A DNA stretch of 36,456 bases, from assembly GCA_039961635.1 (NCBI GenBank), contig JABRWB010000038.1, forward strand, positions 1 to 36,456. Reading direction: 5' to 3'. Positions 15,648 through 23,461 of this stretch are shown here, piece by piece. The notes under the pieces are model-generated. The model was not told the DNA's origin, did not search any database, and saw nothing but the letters and a program-made list of their open reading frames with translations. This DNA comes from a bacterium (GTDB lineage Bacteria; 4484-113; JAGGVC01). Within the stretch, counting starts at the first letter, position 1. Every line of letters begins with the position of its first letter. The translations under genes and the position numbers were made by a program.

Positions 15648-18600
15648 CTACCCGTTGCCCTGCTGGCTCTGCAGGTTGGCGATGGCCTGCTGCAGGAATT
15701 GCGACTGCCCCTGGAATTCGGTCAGCGCGCGCTCCATCGCGGCGAATTGGCGGCGCAGCCTGAGTTCGTACTGCACAAGCGCGGCCTCGCCGCGCTCAAT
15801 CGCGCCCGACAGGTTTTCAATCTGCCGGTCGAAGCTCCCCCCCGTGCGCGTGCGCTCGAACAATATCCCGCCGACGCGCGTCGAAAGGTCGATGAAATTG
15901 CGCGTCCGCGTCGACACGCCGCCGGATACCAGCGGATCGCCTCCCAGGAACGTTCCCGAAGCGAGTCCGAGCGCGTCCAGAATTCCCTGCGGGCCTTCCG
16001 AAAAATCGTTGATTTGAATTTGCGCGCGGCTGCCGTCGGTTTTGGAGCTTTCAAGAATCAGGTTGTAGCCGAAACCGAATTTGGAGGTAATTCCCGAAAG
16101 CCCCGCCGCAGCAAGCGCGGAGCCGATGTAGCCGCCCACCTGATTCATCGTGCTGTAGCCCGCGGGTATCGTGACCGACGCGGTGCTCACGCCGTCGCCG
16201 ATCGTGAATTGCAGCGGATTTGAAAGCGAAACTCCGGCCACAAGATTTTTCGTGCCGGAAACTTCGGCCTTGCTGGACAGCGAGTTCGAGAATAACGTGA
16301 AAAGATCGTCCGAATTATTTTCAATCGCGTCCTGGAGAAGCGAATTCGCCTGTACCAGCGAGCGGATCGTTTCCTCGTCCGTCGTGTTCGCAAGCAGCCT
16401 GCCGCGGCTGTCCACCGCGCTTTCCGGCCCCGTGCCGACAAGCCCGGTGGTCAATCCGATTTCCGAAAGCGAGCGGAATTTGCCGGAGTTCGCGACCGGC
16501 CCCATTAACAGCTCGCGCAGCCTGCGCGCCATAAGCGCAACCGTGCCGTCGCCGGCTATCGCCTGCTGCTTCAACAGCCTCTGGCGCTCGTTGTTGTACA
16601 GGTCTATGTCCGCGAGCGACATCTGATCCATCTTTTCGCGCGTGAGCGGCTCTATTCGCCTGCGTTCGTCTTCGGTCAACGGTTTCGGATTGATGAACTC
16701 CATCGTCTTGTTCCACTCGACGATGAATTCCACGATCGCATCCTCCGCCGCGGTTGTATCGGCCTCGATCGTAATCGTCACAGGTGAAGATGTTGTTCCG
16801 AGCAGATTGAACGAAACCCCGTCCACTATGTCGGAGGGATTGTTCGTGGGGCGCGTGTACGAAATTCCGTTTATCGAGAAGGCCGCCGATTCGCGCTTGG
16901 TTCCCACCTCGGTCTGGACGCCCGGAGAATTAGTAAGCCTCATAGCCGAGAGAAAATTCGAAGTGTCGTTCGTGCTCCCCAGGACGATATAGTCCGCCGT
17001 CGTGTTTTCGTCCAGATTCTGGACGAGCGTGAGCGCATCGGTGGCGGAAGAATAAGATGCCGTCACGCCCGCGCCGCTGCGGTTTATCTTGTTAATAATG
17101 GTTGAAAGTGAATCGGTCGAACTGTCCACGAAAATGTTGACGCCGTTTATCGTGAAACTGCCGGTTGTGGGAATCGTATCGAATCCCGCGGTTGCGAGCG
17201 GCTCCGAAAGCGAGATCGCGCCCTTGTTGCGCCCGGCCATGAAGGCTGCCCCGGTTGACGCGGTAAGCCGGGCGGCCGCGAGGAAGTTCGATGTATCCCC
17301 CCCCGCTCCGACCGTTATCGCCTGCGGGCCGGAGTTTGCGTTTCTCAATATGAACCTGTCGCTCGCGCCGTCGTATTCCATCACGACGCCCGCGCCAGAC
17401 GAGTTGACCTGGCCTATCACGTCCTGAACCGTGGTCGCCGCAAGACCGCCTATCGTGAATTGCACTCCGTTTATCGTGAAAGTGCCGGCCGTGACCGGTG
17501 TCGCGAAATTCGCGGAAGAAAGCGTCTCGGTCACGTCCATCGGAGGAACCGTCGCGGCGGATGGCGAAGAAACGTTGCGCGCGCCGACCACGCGCCCGGC
17601 CAGCGCCGGCGCGCTTGAAAGCTCGGCGGACTCGGTCGTACGGATTATCGCGAGGCCGTCGCCAAAGGTGTGCACTCCCCCCCCGTTTATGTTCACTCCC
17701 GCCACCAGCGATGAAATCGCGCTTCCTTCGCTGCCGTAGGACGCCTTGCGAAGGGATGCCGCCGCGACGTCGCCCGCAAAACGGTCCACCGCTGTGTAGT
17801 CCGTCGCGGTTGTGTTTGAAGCAAAACTGTTTACGTTGTCCGGCGCGCTGGTGTCCTGGGTCGTAACGCCGCCGAAGAACACGTCCACGACTCCCCCCGC
17901 GGCGGACGCCGCGACGATGTCGCGTCCGCCTTCGTTCGCTTGGATTACCAGCTTGCCCGTTCCATCCAAGTACGCGGTCACGTCCGGAACTTGAAAATTG
18001 ATAAGATCGATCAGGCCTTGTATCGTCGTTTTGCCTGTAAGGCCGGTGACGGATTTGGCGATCTGACTTCCGCCGGAATCAGGATCTATCGAAAGCGAAA
18101 ACGCGGTTACGCCGAGATTTTCGAGAGTATCAACCGCCGACATTGCGGACGTGGAAATCAGCCGCCCCGGAAGACCTTGGGTAAGCGACACTTCATGCAA
18201 TCCGGTGGATTCCAATGTGAACGCGCCGGTCGCGCCGTAGCCTTGTGAGCTTCCGTCGGTATAGGATACTCCGGCGCCAAAACTAAGCGTTGAGCCGGAA
18301 AAGTCTGCATCGACAAAAGTCAGATTCGAGGATGGATCAAAAGACAGCGTACCGGAACCGGAAATCTGGCGAACGATAATCTCGCCGGAATACCCTATGG
18401 ACACCTGCGCTGTTCCGTTGAACGCTCCGACGAGAAACTGCGCGAACTTTTGAAGCGTATCGGTGTCGTCGCCCGCGAACGTGAAGGTTTCGCTCACCGC
18501 GTAGCCGTCGCCGTCCGTGCCGGTAACCTGAATTTGGTCGCCAGCCGTGATCGAGTTTGCCTGTGAAAGCGCATTGAAATGCGTTGTCGGCAGCGCCCTC

Positions 18601-19040
18601 ACTTCGTCGAAAGCGCCCGTTACGGACAGCCCCGTCACCCCCGCGGTGTTGCCCGCGCCAAGATACGCGCTTTTGGCGGTGATCGCGCCGTTCAGCCCGC
18701 TTGTCGCCGAGCCCGCTCGCGCAAGCCGCGATATCTCGACCTGATAGCTTCCCCGCTGCGCCCCTGCGGAAGCCGTCGCCGTCACCTTCGCCGGGTCAGA
18801 GGAATTCGCGGTGCGGGAAAGAAACGTGGATTCGAGCTTGAGCTTGCCGAGCGCCGTCGTAAGGCTTGCCAGCCGCTGGTTAACCTCCAGCGATACCGAG
18901 CGGCGGAAAAACAATTCCTCGCGCCTTGCGATCAGATTGTCAACCGGCCTGCGCTGGACCGAAACGAGCTGGTCGATTATCTGATCCCACTGGATCCCGC
19001 TGTTCAAACCCGAAAAGAAAATGCCTGATGTGCTGCTCAT
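15648..19040 (-). CDS. fliD: Flagellar filament cap protein FliD (large form)
   Basis: An 1130-aa FliD, more than twice the common 450-550 aa. The N-terminal domain (about residues 8-110) starts with FFSGLNSGIQWDQIIDQLVSVQRRP. Residues about 515-585 and 625-700 are two copies of a module starting TFTINGVQFTI / SFTINGVNIFV and ending DTSNFL, i.e. flagellin-hook IN motifs; a third start, FSINGISY, lies near 717. The C-terminal FliD_C domain runs from about 760 and ends in a coiled coil (LRRQFAAMERALTEFQGQSQFLQQAIANL). FliD caps the filament and directs flagellin folding. ATG 19040 has AAGGA upstream. No fliS follows. Confidence 0.95.
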   Translation of the reverse strand: MSSTSGIFFSGLNSGIQWDQIIDQLVSVQRRPVDNLIARREELFFRRSVSLEVNQRLASLTTALGKLKLESTFLSRTANSSDPAKVTATASAGAQRGSYQVEISRLARAGSATSGLNGAITAKSAYLGAGNTAGVTGLSVTGAFDEVRALPTTHFNALSQANSITAGDQIQVTGTDGDGYAVSETFTFAGDDTDTLQKFAQFLVGAFNGTAQVSIGYSGEIIVRQISGSGTLSFDPSSNLTFVDADFSGSTLSFGAGVSYTDGSSQGYGATGAFTLESTGLHEVSLTQGLPGRLISTSAMSAVDTLENLGVTAFSLSIDPDSGGSQIAKSVTGLTGKTTIQGLIDLINFQVPDVTAYLDGTGKLVIQANEGGRDIVAASAAGGVVDVFFGGVTTQDTSAPDNVNSFASNTTATDYTAVDRFAGDVAAASLRKASYGSEGSAISSLVAGVNINGGGVHTFGDGLAIIRTTESAELSSAPALAGRVVGARNVSSPSAATVPPMDVTETLSSANFATPVTAGTFTINGVQFTIGGLAATTVQDVIGQVNSSGAGVVMEYDGASDRFILRNANSGPQAITVGAGGDTSNFLAAARLTASTGAAFMAGRNKGAISLSEPLATAGFDTIPTTGSFTINGVNIFVDSSTDSLSTIINKINRSGAGVTASYSSATDALTLVQNLDENTTADYIVLGSTNDTSNFLSAMRLTNSPGVQTEVGTKRESAAFSINGISYTRPTNNPSDIVDGVSFNLLGTTSSPVTITIEADTTAAEDAIVEFIVEWNKTMEFINPKPLTEDERRRIEPLTREKMDQMSLADIDLYNNERQRLLKQQAIAGDGTVALMARRLRELLMGPVANSGKFRSLSEIGLTTGLVGTGPESAVDSRGRLLANTTDEETIRSLVQANSLLQDAIENNSDDLFTLFSNSLSSKAEVSGTKNLVAGVSLSNPLQFTIGDGVSTASVTIPAGYSTMNQVGGYIGSALAAAGLSGITSKFGFGYNLILESSKTDGSRAQIQINDFSEGPQGILDALGLASGTFLGGDPLVSGGVSTRTRNFIDLSTRVGGILFERTRTGGSFDRQIENLSGAIERGEAALVQYELRLRRQFAAMERALTEFQGQSQFLQQAIANLQSQQGNG

Positions 19041-19066
19041 CCGCGCGCGTCCTTTCCCCTGTCAAG

Positions 19067-19074
19067 TTATCGGC
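19067..19074 (-). promoter_or_regulatory. Possible sigma-28 (FliA) -10 box before fliD
   Basis: GCCGATAA on the - strand is the exact FliA -10 octamer and lies between the flaG terminator and fliD, 27 bases before the ATG. The four bases 15 nt upstream are TTCA rather than TAAA, so the -35 is poor. Confidence 0.4.
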
Positions 19075-19091
19075 AGCTCGGCCGCAGCCTG

Positions 19092-19130
19092 AAAAAAACG
19101 GGGCCCGCAACCTGGGTCGCGGGCCCGTTT
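19092..19130 (-). terminator. Rho-independent terminator after flaG
   Basis: On the - strand a GC-rich stem (CGGGCCCGC ... GCGGGCCCCG) with about a ten-base loop is followed by seven Ts. It lies 28 bases after the flaG stop and before fliD, so it separates flaG from fliD transcription. Confidence 0.9.
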
Positions 19131-19157
19131 CATTCCGTTTAGGTGGAAAACTGCCGC

Positions 19158-19601
19158 TTATACGGAAATGTCGAGAAGCTTCCCCACCTGCTGCTCAATA
19201 TACTCGACGATCTCTCCTATGTCCCACGGCGGGATCTCCCGAATGACCTGGCCGGTCTCGGTGTTTCGTACCACTACCCTGAACCAGTTGGTCCGCTCAT
19301 CAAAACTGATGTCGGTTTTTATCGCGAACAGGTTTGTGGACATATTGAGCTTTCGCAAGAACTTGCTCATCTCCTCCGCGGAGATGGGCTTGACGATCTC
19401 ATCAAAACTCTTGAGGTTCGGCTTCCTGATCGGCTCGGCGTTCGGGGTATGTGATCCCAACGGCGGTGCCGGCGCGGGAGGTGTGGAGCTTGTCGCCGGG
19501 GTTGGCGAGACAGGCTGGCGGGGAAGCGGCGCGGGCGGCGGGGCGGTTGTGACCGCCGGCGCCGGAACGCGGCCGACTCCTATACCAGTTATCTCAGCCA
19601 T
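19158..19601 (-). CDS. flaG: FlaG family flagellar protein
   Basis: A 147-aa protein. The first 60 residues are a proline/alanine/threonine-rich linker; the C-terminal half is the FlaG domain (AEEMSKFLRKLNMSTNLFAI, SFDERTNWFRVVVRNTETGQVIREIPPWD, then a terminal amphipathic helix). FlaG is a small accessory protein linked to filament length, usually encoded beside flagellin and fliD, as here. The proline-rich extension is longer than in most members. GGAGGT lies upstream of ATG 19601. The gene is 70 bases after the flagellin stop on the same strand; the gap has a weak AGCCG/CGGCT inverted repeat but no clear terminator, so read-through from flagellin is likely. Confidence 0.93.
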   Translation of the reverse strand: MAEITGIGVGRVPAPAVTTAPPPAPLPRQPVSPTPATSSTPPAPAPPLGSHTPNAEPIRKPNLKSFDEIVKPISAEEMSKFLRKLNMSTNLFAIKTDISFDERTNWFRVVVRNTETGQVIREIPPWDIGEIVEYIEQQVGKLLDISV

Positions 19602-19671
19602 CCTTTAGCTACCTCCATTACCATTGGCCGGACCAGCCGATCCAAAGCGGATTACGGCTGACCAGGAGAAC

Positions 19672-22600
19672 TTATCTCAGGAGCTGGAGAACAGCCTGCG
19701 GAAGCTGATTCGCCTGGGCCAAAGCGGCTATGCCGGCCTGCAACAGGATTTGATTCCTGGTGCTGGTCAGCGTTTCCGCCGCCACGTCCACGTCGCGGAT
19801 GCGGCTCTCGGACGAGTTCAGGTTCTCGACAGCGACATCGAGGTTCCTGATCGTGCTTTCCAGACGGTTCTGGATAGCACCGAGACGGCCGCGCTCCGAG
19901 TTCACGCGCGAAATGGCCTGGTCGACGATCGTGATCGATTCCTGAGCAAGATCCTCGGTCACTATCAGCAAACCTTTCACGCCCAGCGCCTCGCTGCCGA
20001 GATCGCCGATGAAAGTGCTGATCAGTTGGCCCTGGTTCGCGCCGATCTGCAGCACGAAATCGCGGGGTGCGACGTGCAGGAACAGCTGCTTCGCGGTGCC
20101 GCTGATTGACAGCAACGGACGCTCGTTCGCCAGGAAGTACGGGCTGTTGCTCGAAGTGGCGTTTGTGTTGGCCGTCGGAGGATCCGGATCCAGTTTCACG
20201 CCGCCCGAAGTGTTGAAGAACAGGTCGAGGCCGGGAAGCAGGCCGCTGATCTTGCCCGAGTTGACCTTCTGCGACGCGACCAATGCGCCGGTCTCTACGT
20301 TGTACGCCGAAACGGAGTAAACGGGTGACGAGGCCGCCTGGATTTCGATCAGCGAAAGCGCGTTGAGCAGATCCTCGTCGCCCCCGAATACGAGCTCGAG
20401 GCCCGGAATCGGGGTGGTTATCGAGAGCGTGCCCTTTGCAAGGCCGATCGTGTTCACGTGAACCAGATCGGGCGGCTGGAAGAAGTCGATTCCAGCCTCC
20501 GCGTTGAGGTCCATCGTGGATGCCGGATTGGCGATCGCCAAGCTGATCTTGCCCGCGAGGTCTTCGAGTGTGTCGTTGGAGCTGATGTTGACCGTCGCGG
20601 CGCCTTGTCCCTTGATGTAAATCGTGAACTGGACGTTCGACCTTCCCTGGAATACGCCGAAATCGATGAAGCGGTTAAGGGAAGCGAGCGTAGTCTGCTG
20701 ATCCGCCGTAAGCACGTTGTTCGTGCTCACGTTGAACGTCGCGGTCTCGCCCGCGGTGAGGAACCGGTTGAACGCGATTTCCACTCCCTGCAGCTCCGCG
20801 ATGCTCGATCCGCCGTAGTTGACGGTAGCGCCGATTGAAAACACATTGTTTCCGAACGCGTCGGAAATCCTGCTGCTCGACGTCTTGGCCGCGTACAGCG
20901 CGTCCTCGCGGGTGCCGCCGCCCGAGATCACGCTCGAATATATTTGGTTGCTGAAGGTGAACAGGGCGAATGTGCGGTTGGTGATCGCGGACATGTAAAT
21001 CGTTCCGTTGTAGCTTGGAGTAGAAACCTGCCGGACGAGCTGGCCTTCCTGGAATTGGTTACCATCCGAATTGTAGGCAACTCGTACGGTATCCTGGCCG
21101 CCCACCACACCCGTGCGGGTGAAGGTGAGTGTATCGATTCCTCCAACGTCGCCCGTGTAAGTTTGAACGTCCAGCTTGCCGTAGAAACCGCCGACCGTCG
21201 TGTTGCCGATGGAGTAAAGCGTGCCGCCTCCCGCGAATGACGACGTAACCGTACCGGTCCCGTCGGTCAAGCTGTAAAGCGCGGCGCTGAAGAACAGATT
21301 CGTAACGGCAATACTTCCCGATCCGGAGCCGCCGAAGCTGGCAAGGGTCACCCAGAACTCGCTGCCGGTGGCGTCGGCATCGAGGAATCCGATGGCAGTG
21401 TAGTTCGCGCCCGCGGTTGCGAAGTACGCGCCGGCCATGCTGATTTCGCCGTCAGTGGATACCGCGATCGAAACTCCGCTGTGGCCAACCGCGCTGACGA
21501 CGAGGCTCTGGAGTCCCGCCGCGACCTGGTTGAGCGTCATTGTGGTGTTGAGCGCCATCTGGACGGTCTGGCTTGCGCCGGTTGAATCGGTGAACGAGAG
21601 AACCAAAAGGTCGCCGTTTGTGAGACCGTTCGCATTGATCAGCGTGGAAATTCCCGCAGTGCCGCTTGCGCTGAACAGGGAAACGAGCGCGAAGTCGAGC
21701 GAACCCGCGGCCGCCGCGACGCTGCCCTTTGCGTCGGCATAGGCCTGAACCGCGTCGAGGCCGCTGTTGCCGTAGGAGCCGCCCGAAGGAAGCGGGAAGG
21801 TAACGCCGATCAGGTCGCGCGTGCCGATCGTATCGAAACGCACGTCGAAGGTTCCCGTCGCAGCGGTGCCTATGGTTTTGACGCCGCCTCCGGTAATCGA
21901 AAACGCAACGGTCCCTCCGAGATTCTGCAGGCGGCCTTCGATTCTGCGGAAGAACTGATTGGTGCGCCCGCCGGAAATGCTGATCAGAAATTCGCTGCCG
22001 CTGCCATCCACGTCGTTGAACGTGAGTTTCTGGGCCGCGCTCTTGACGATGTTGCCGCTGAAGCTGATGAAACCGCTCGTCACGGTTGCGGTGACCGCGC
22101 CACCCGAAGCGGTGGATGCAGCCGCCGCTACCTGCGCGGCGAAAGTTGCAAGCGTCCAACTGGTGTCGAGCGTGACGGTGGCGGTGCGGTTTGCGCCGCC
22201 CGCATCAACGAAACTGAAGGTTACGGTGTCGACTCCGTTGGTGATTTCGTACGACTGAACCAGGGTGCCGATCGTGATTCCTGCGCCGCCCGTGCCGGCG
22301 TCCACCAGATCGGTAATTGTGATTGTGGCTTGCCCGTTGGCAACCGCGAGCGCGCCCGCCGCATCGGGAGTGGGGCTTATCTGGAAAATACCGGTGTTGC
22401 CGTAGCTTTGGCCGGTGACCGGGGTGAACACCGCGTCCAGCGTGATCGTGTCGAGCGCATTGACCTTGCCGACCGCGTCGAGTTGCTGCAAGGTGGCGAA
22501 AACGTCCGACTTTTGAACTTGAAGTGAGCCTGGGTTGACGGTGTTGAGCTGGATCGTGAAGTTGCCGCCCTTGCCGACCGTCCCGATGACCGCTGCGCGA

Positions 22601-23064
22601 AGCTGCGTGGGATCGTCGGTGGAAATGAGGGCGCCAAGAGTGCCGTCCAGCAGCTTCTTGGTGTTGAACTCGGTCGACTGCGCGATGCGGTCGATTTCGT
22701 TGATGAGCTGGTCTACTTCGGCCTGGATGCCTACGCGGTCGTTCGCCGTCAGGGTGCTGTTGGCGCTTTGAACGGCCAGCTCGCGGATTCGCTGAAGGAT
22801 CGCGGAAGTTTCGTTCAGCGCTCCCTCGGCGGTCTGGATGAGCGAGATACCGTCGAGAGCGTTGGCAGAAGCGCGGTTCAATCCGCGGATCTGGGCGCGC
22901 AGGTTCTCGCTTAGGGACAACCCGGCGGCGTCGTCGGCCGCCCGGTTGATGCGAAGCCCGCTTGAGAGTCTTTCCAAGGACTTCGCGATGGCGCTGCCGG
23001 TGACCCGCAAGTTGCGGTTGGCGTTCAGCGCCACGATGTTTTGGTTGATTCGAAGAATCGACAT
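19672..23064 (-). CDS. Giant flagellin
   Basis: An 1130-aa flagellin; most are 270-550 aa. The N-terminal D0/D1 region (about residues 1-140) is textbook: LRINQNIVALNANRNL, SLERLSSGLRINRAADDAAGLSLSE, ALDGISLIQTAEGALNET and STEFNTKKLLDG. The C-terminal D1/D0 end (about 1040-1130) has AISRVNSERGRLGAIQNRLES and ILLQAGIAALAQANQLPQAVLQLL. Between them lie about 900 residues of Gly/Thr/Ser-rich beta-structure, which would form enlarged surface D2/D3-type domains. The TSS, secretion and polymerisation regions appear intact. The ATG is preceded by AAGGAGG in the loop of a perfect hairpin (separate entry). This is the only flagellin gene in the window. Confidence 0.96.
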   Translation of the reverse strand: MSILRINQNIVALNANRNLRVTGSAIAKSLERLSSGLRINRAADDAAGLSLSENLRAQIRGLNRASANALDGISLIQTAEGALNETSAILQRIRELAVQSANSTLTANDRVGIQAEVDQLINEIDRIAQSTEFNTKKLLDGTLGALISTDDPTQLRAAVIGTVGKGGNFTIQLNTVNPGSLQVQKSDVFATLQQLDAVGKVNALDTITLDAVFTPVTGQSYGNTGIFQISPTPDAAGALAVANGQATITITDLVDAGTGGAGITIGTLVQSYEITNGVDTVTFSFVDAGGANRTATVTLDTSWTLATFAAQVAAAASTASGGAVTATVTSGFISFSGNIVKSAAQKLTFNDVDGSGSEFLISISGGRTNQFFRRIEGRLQNLGGTVAFSITGGGVKTIGTAATGTFDVRFDTIGTRDLIGVTFPLPSGGSYGNSGLDAVQAYADAKGSVAAAAGSLDFALVSLFSASGTAGISTLINANGLTNGDLLVLSFTDSTGASQTVQMALNTTMTLNQVAAGLQSLVVSAVGHSGVSIAVSTDGEISMAGAYFATAGANYTAIGFLDADATGSEFWVTLASFGGSGSGSIAVTNLFFSAALYSLTDGTGTVTSSFAGGGTLYSIGNTTVGGFYGKLDVQTYTGDVGGIDTLTFTRTGVVGGQDTVRVAYNSDGNQFQEGQLVRQVSTPSYNGTIYMSAITNRTFALFTFSNQIYSSVISGGGTREDALYAAKTSSSRISDAFGNNVFSIGATVNYGGSSIAELQGVEIAFNRFLTAGETATFNVSTNNVLTADQQTTLASLNRFIDFGVFQGRSNVQFTIYIKGQGAATVNISSNDTLEDLAGKISLAIANPASTMDLNAEAGIDFFQPPDLVHVNTIGLAKGTLSITTPIPGLELVFGGDEDLLNALSLIEIQAASSPVYSVSAYNVETGALVASQKVNSGKISGLLPGLDLFFNTSGGVKLDPDPPTANTNATSSNSPYFLANERPLLSISGTAKQLFLHVAPRDFVLQIGANQGQLISTFIGDLGSEALGVKGLLIVTEDLAQESITIVDQAISRVNSERGRLGAIQNRLESTIRNLDVAVENLNSSESRIRDVDVAAETLTSTRNQILLQAGIAALAQANQLPQAVLQLLR

Positions 23065-23067
23065 CTG

Positions 23068-23087
23068 GATTATCCTCCTTGATAATC
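23068..23087 (-). promoter_or_regulatory. Hairpin presenting the flagellin ribosome-binding site in its loop (candidate CsrA site)
   Basis: On the - strand GATTATC and GATAATC pair perfectly (7 bp) around the loop AAGGAG, the Shine-Dalgarno sequence, three bases before the flagellin ATG. A GGA in a hexaloop is the preferred target of CsrA-type proteins. Confidence 0.7.
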
Positions 23088-23116
23088 AGATTCAGATTTC
23101 TCTGCCGGATGCCGCA

Positions 23117-23209
23117 TTAATGTTGGATTTTCGGCACCGGCGCGGCTTTAAATGTGCGCGTGCGAGCGCGGTCGACGTCGGGGGCTAATAGAAAGCACAG
23201 CCAGCGCAT
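23117..23209 (-). CDS. Possible 30-codon leader ORF in the flagellin 5' region
   Basis: On the - strand ATG at 23209 opens 30 codons (MRWLCFLLAPDV ... VPKIQH) ending in TAA at 23117. The ATG overlaps an 11-base perfect match to the 16S 3' end, AAGGAGGTGAT (23218-23208), so the spacing is too short for optimal initiation; the next candidate, a GTG in another frame, is about 14 bases away. It would be translated only from the distal promoter. Whether it is a real peptide or only a ribosome or regulator binding site is open. Confidence 0.3.
   Translation of the reverse strand: MRWLCFLLAPDVDRARTRTFKAAPVPKIQH
23128..23135 (-). promoter_or_regulatory. Weak sigma-28-like -10 box before flagellin
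   Basis: GCCGAAAA (- strand) differs by one base from the FliA -10. A TAAA lies upstream at 23150-23147, but with 11 instead of about 15 bases between them. A promoter here would make a 56-base leader that keeps only the ribosome-binding-site hairpin. Confidence 0.3.
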
Positions 23210-23222
23210 CACCTCCTTGTGA
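23209..23222 (-). promoter_or_regulatory. Upstream AAGGAG-loop hairpin in the flagellin leader
   Basis: On the - strand TCAC and GTGA (4 bp) enclose the loop AAGGAG, the same six-base loop as the ribosome-binding-site hairpin about 135 bases downstream. It overlaps the perfect AAGGAGGTGAT sequence. Confidence 0.55.
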
Positions 23223-23250
23223 ATCACTGACAAAAGAAAAACACTGATTT

Positions 23251-23274
23251 ACGCTCGCCCGAAAGGGCTTGCGT
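23251..23274 (-). promoter_or_regulatory. 5'-terminal stem-loop of the flagellin mRNA
   Basis: ACGC-AA-GCCC-TTTC-GGGC-GA-GCGT on the - strand forms two 4-bp helices split by an AA/GA internal loop. The predicted transcription start (about 23273) falls at its first base, so it would cap the 5' end and could stabilise the message. A pyrimidine-rich stretch follows. Confidence 0.55.
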
Positions 23275-23279
23275 TCGAG

Positions 23280-23308
23280 ATTATACCGCCGGATTTTGGA
23301 TTTGTCAA
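23280..23308 (-). promoter_or_regulatory. Perfect-consensus housekeeping promoter for flagellin
   Basis: On the - strand TTGACA (23308-23303), 17 bp, and TATAAT (23285-23280) match the sigma-70 consensus at all twelve positions. It predicts a start near 23273 and a leader of about 209 bases before the flagellin ATG. Confidence 0.85.
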
Positions 23309-23393
23309 GTTCCGCGAAAGTTTTTTTTTCCGCGGCCCAGGCGGGCTTCGCGGGCAGACGGAAGTGAAAAATATCCCTTAAGAGCCGGTTCGC

Positions 23394-23420
23394 TTGACAA
23401 ACGAGTTGGGATGGTAAAAT
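23394..23420 (+). promoter_or_regulatory. Promoter before the acidic lipoprotein gene
   Basis: TTGACA (23394-23399) and TGG-TAAAAT (23412-23420). The spacer of 15 is short, but the extended TG motif may compensate. It lies divergent from the flagellin promoter, about 85 bases away. Confidence 0.55.
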
Positions 23421-23461
23421 CCCGCTTTCGCATCGGGCGCCGCCGCGCCCGGGAGGTAACC

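Noticed and set aside
23201-23222. The + strand ATCACCTCCTT as a 16S rRNA 3'-end fragment
   Set aside because: The neighbouring bases do not resemble 16S rRNA; it is better explained as a Shine-Dalgarno-type site on the - strand.
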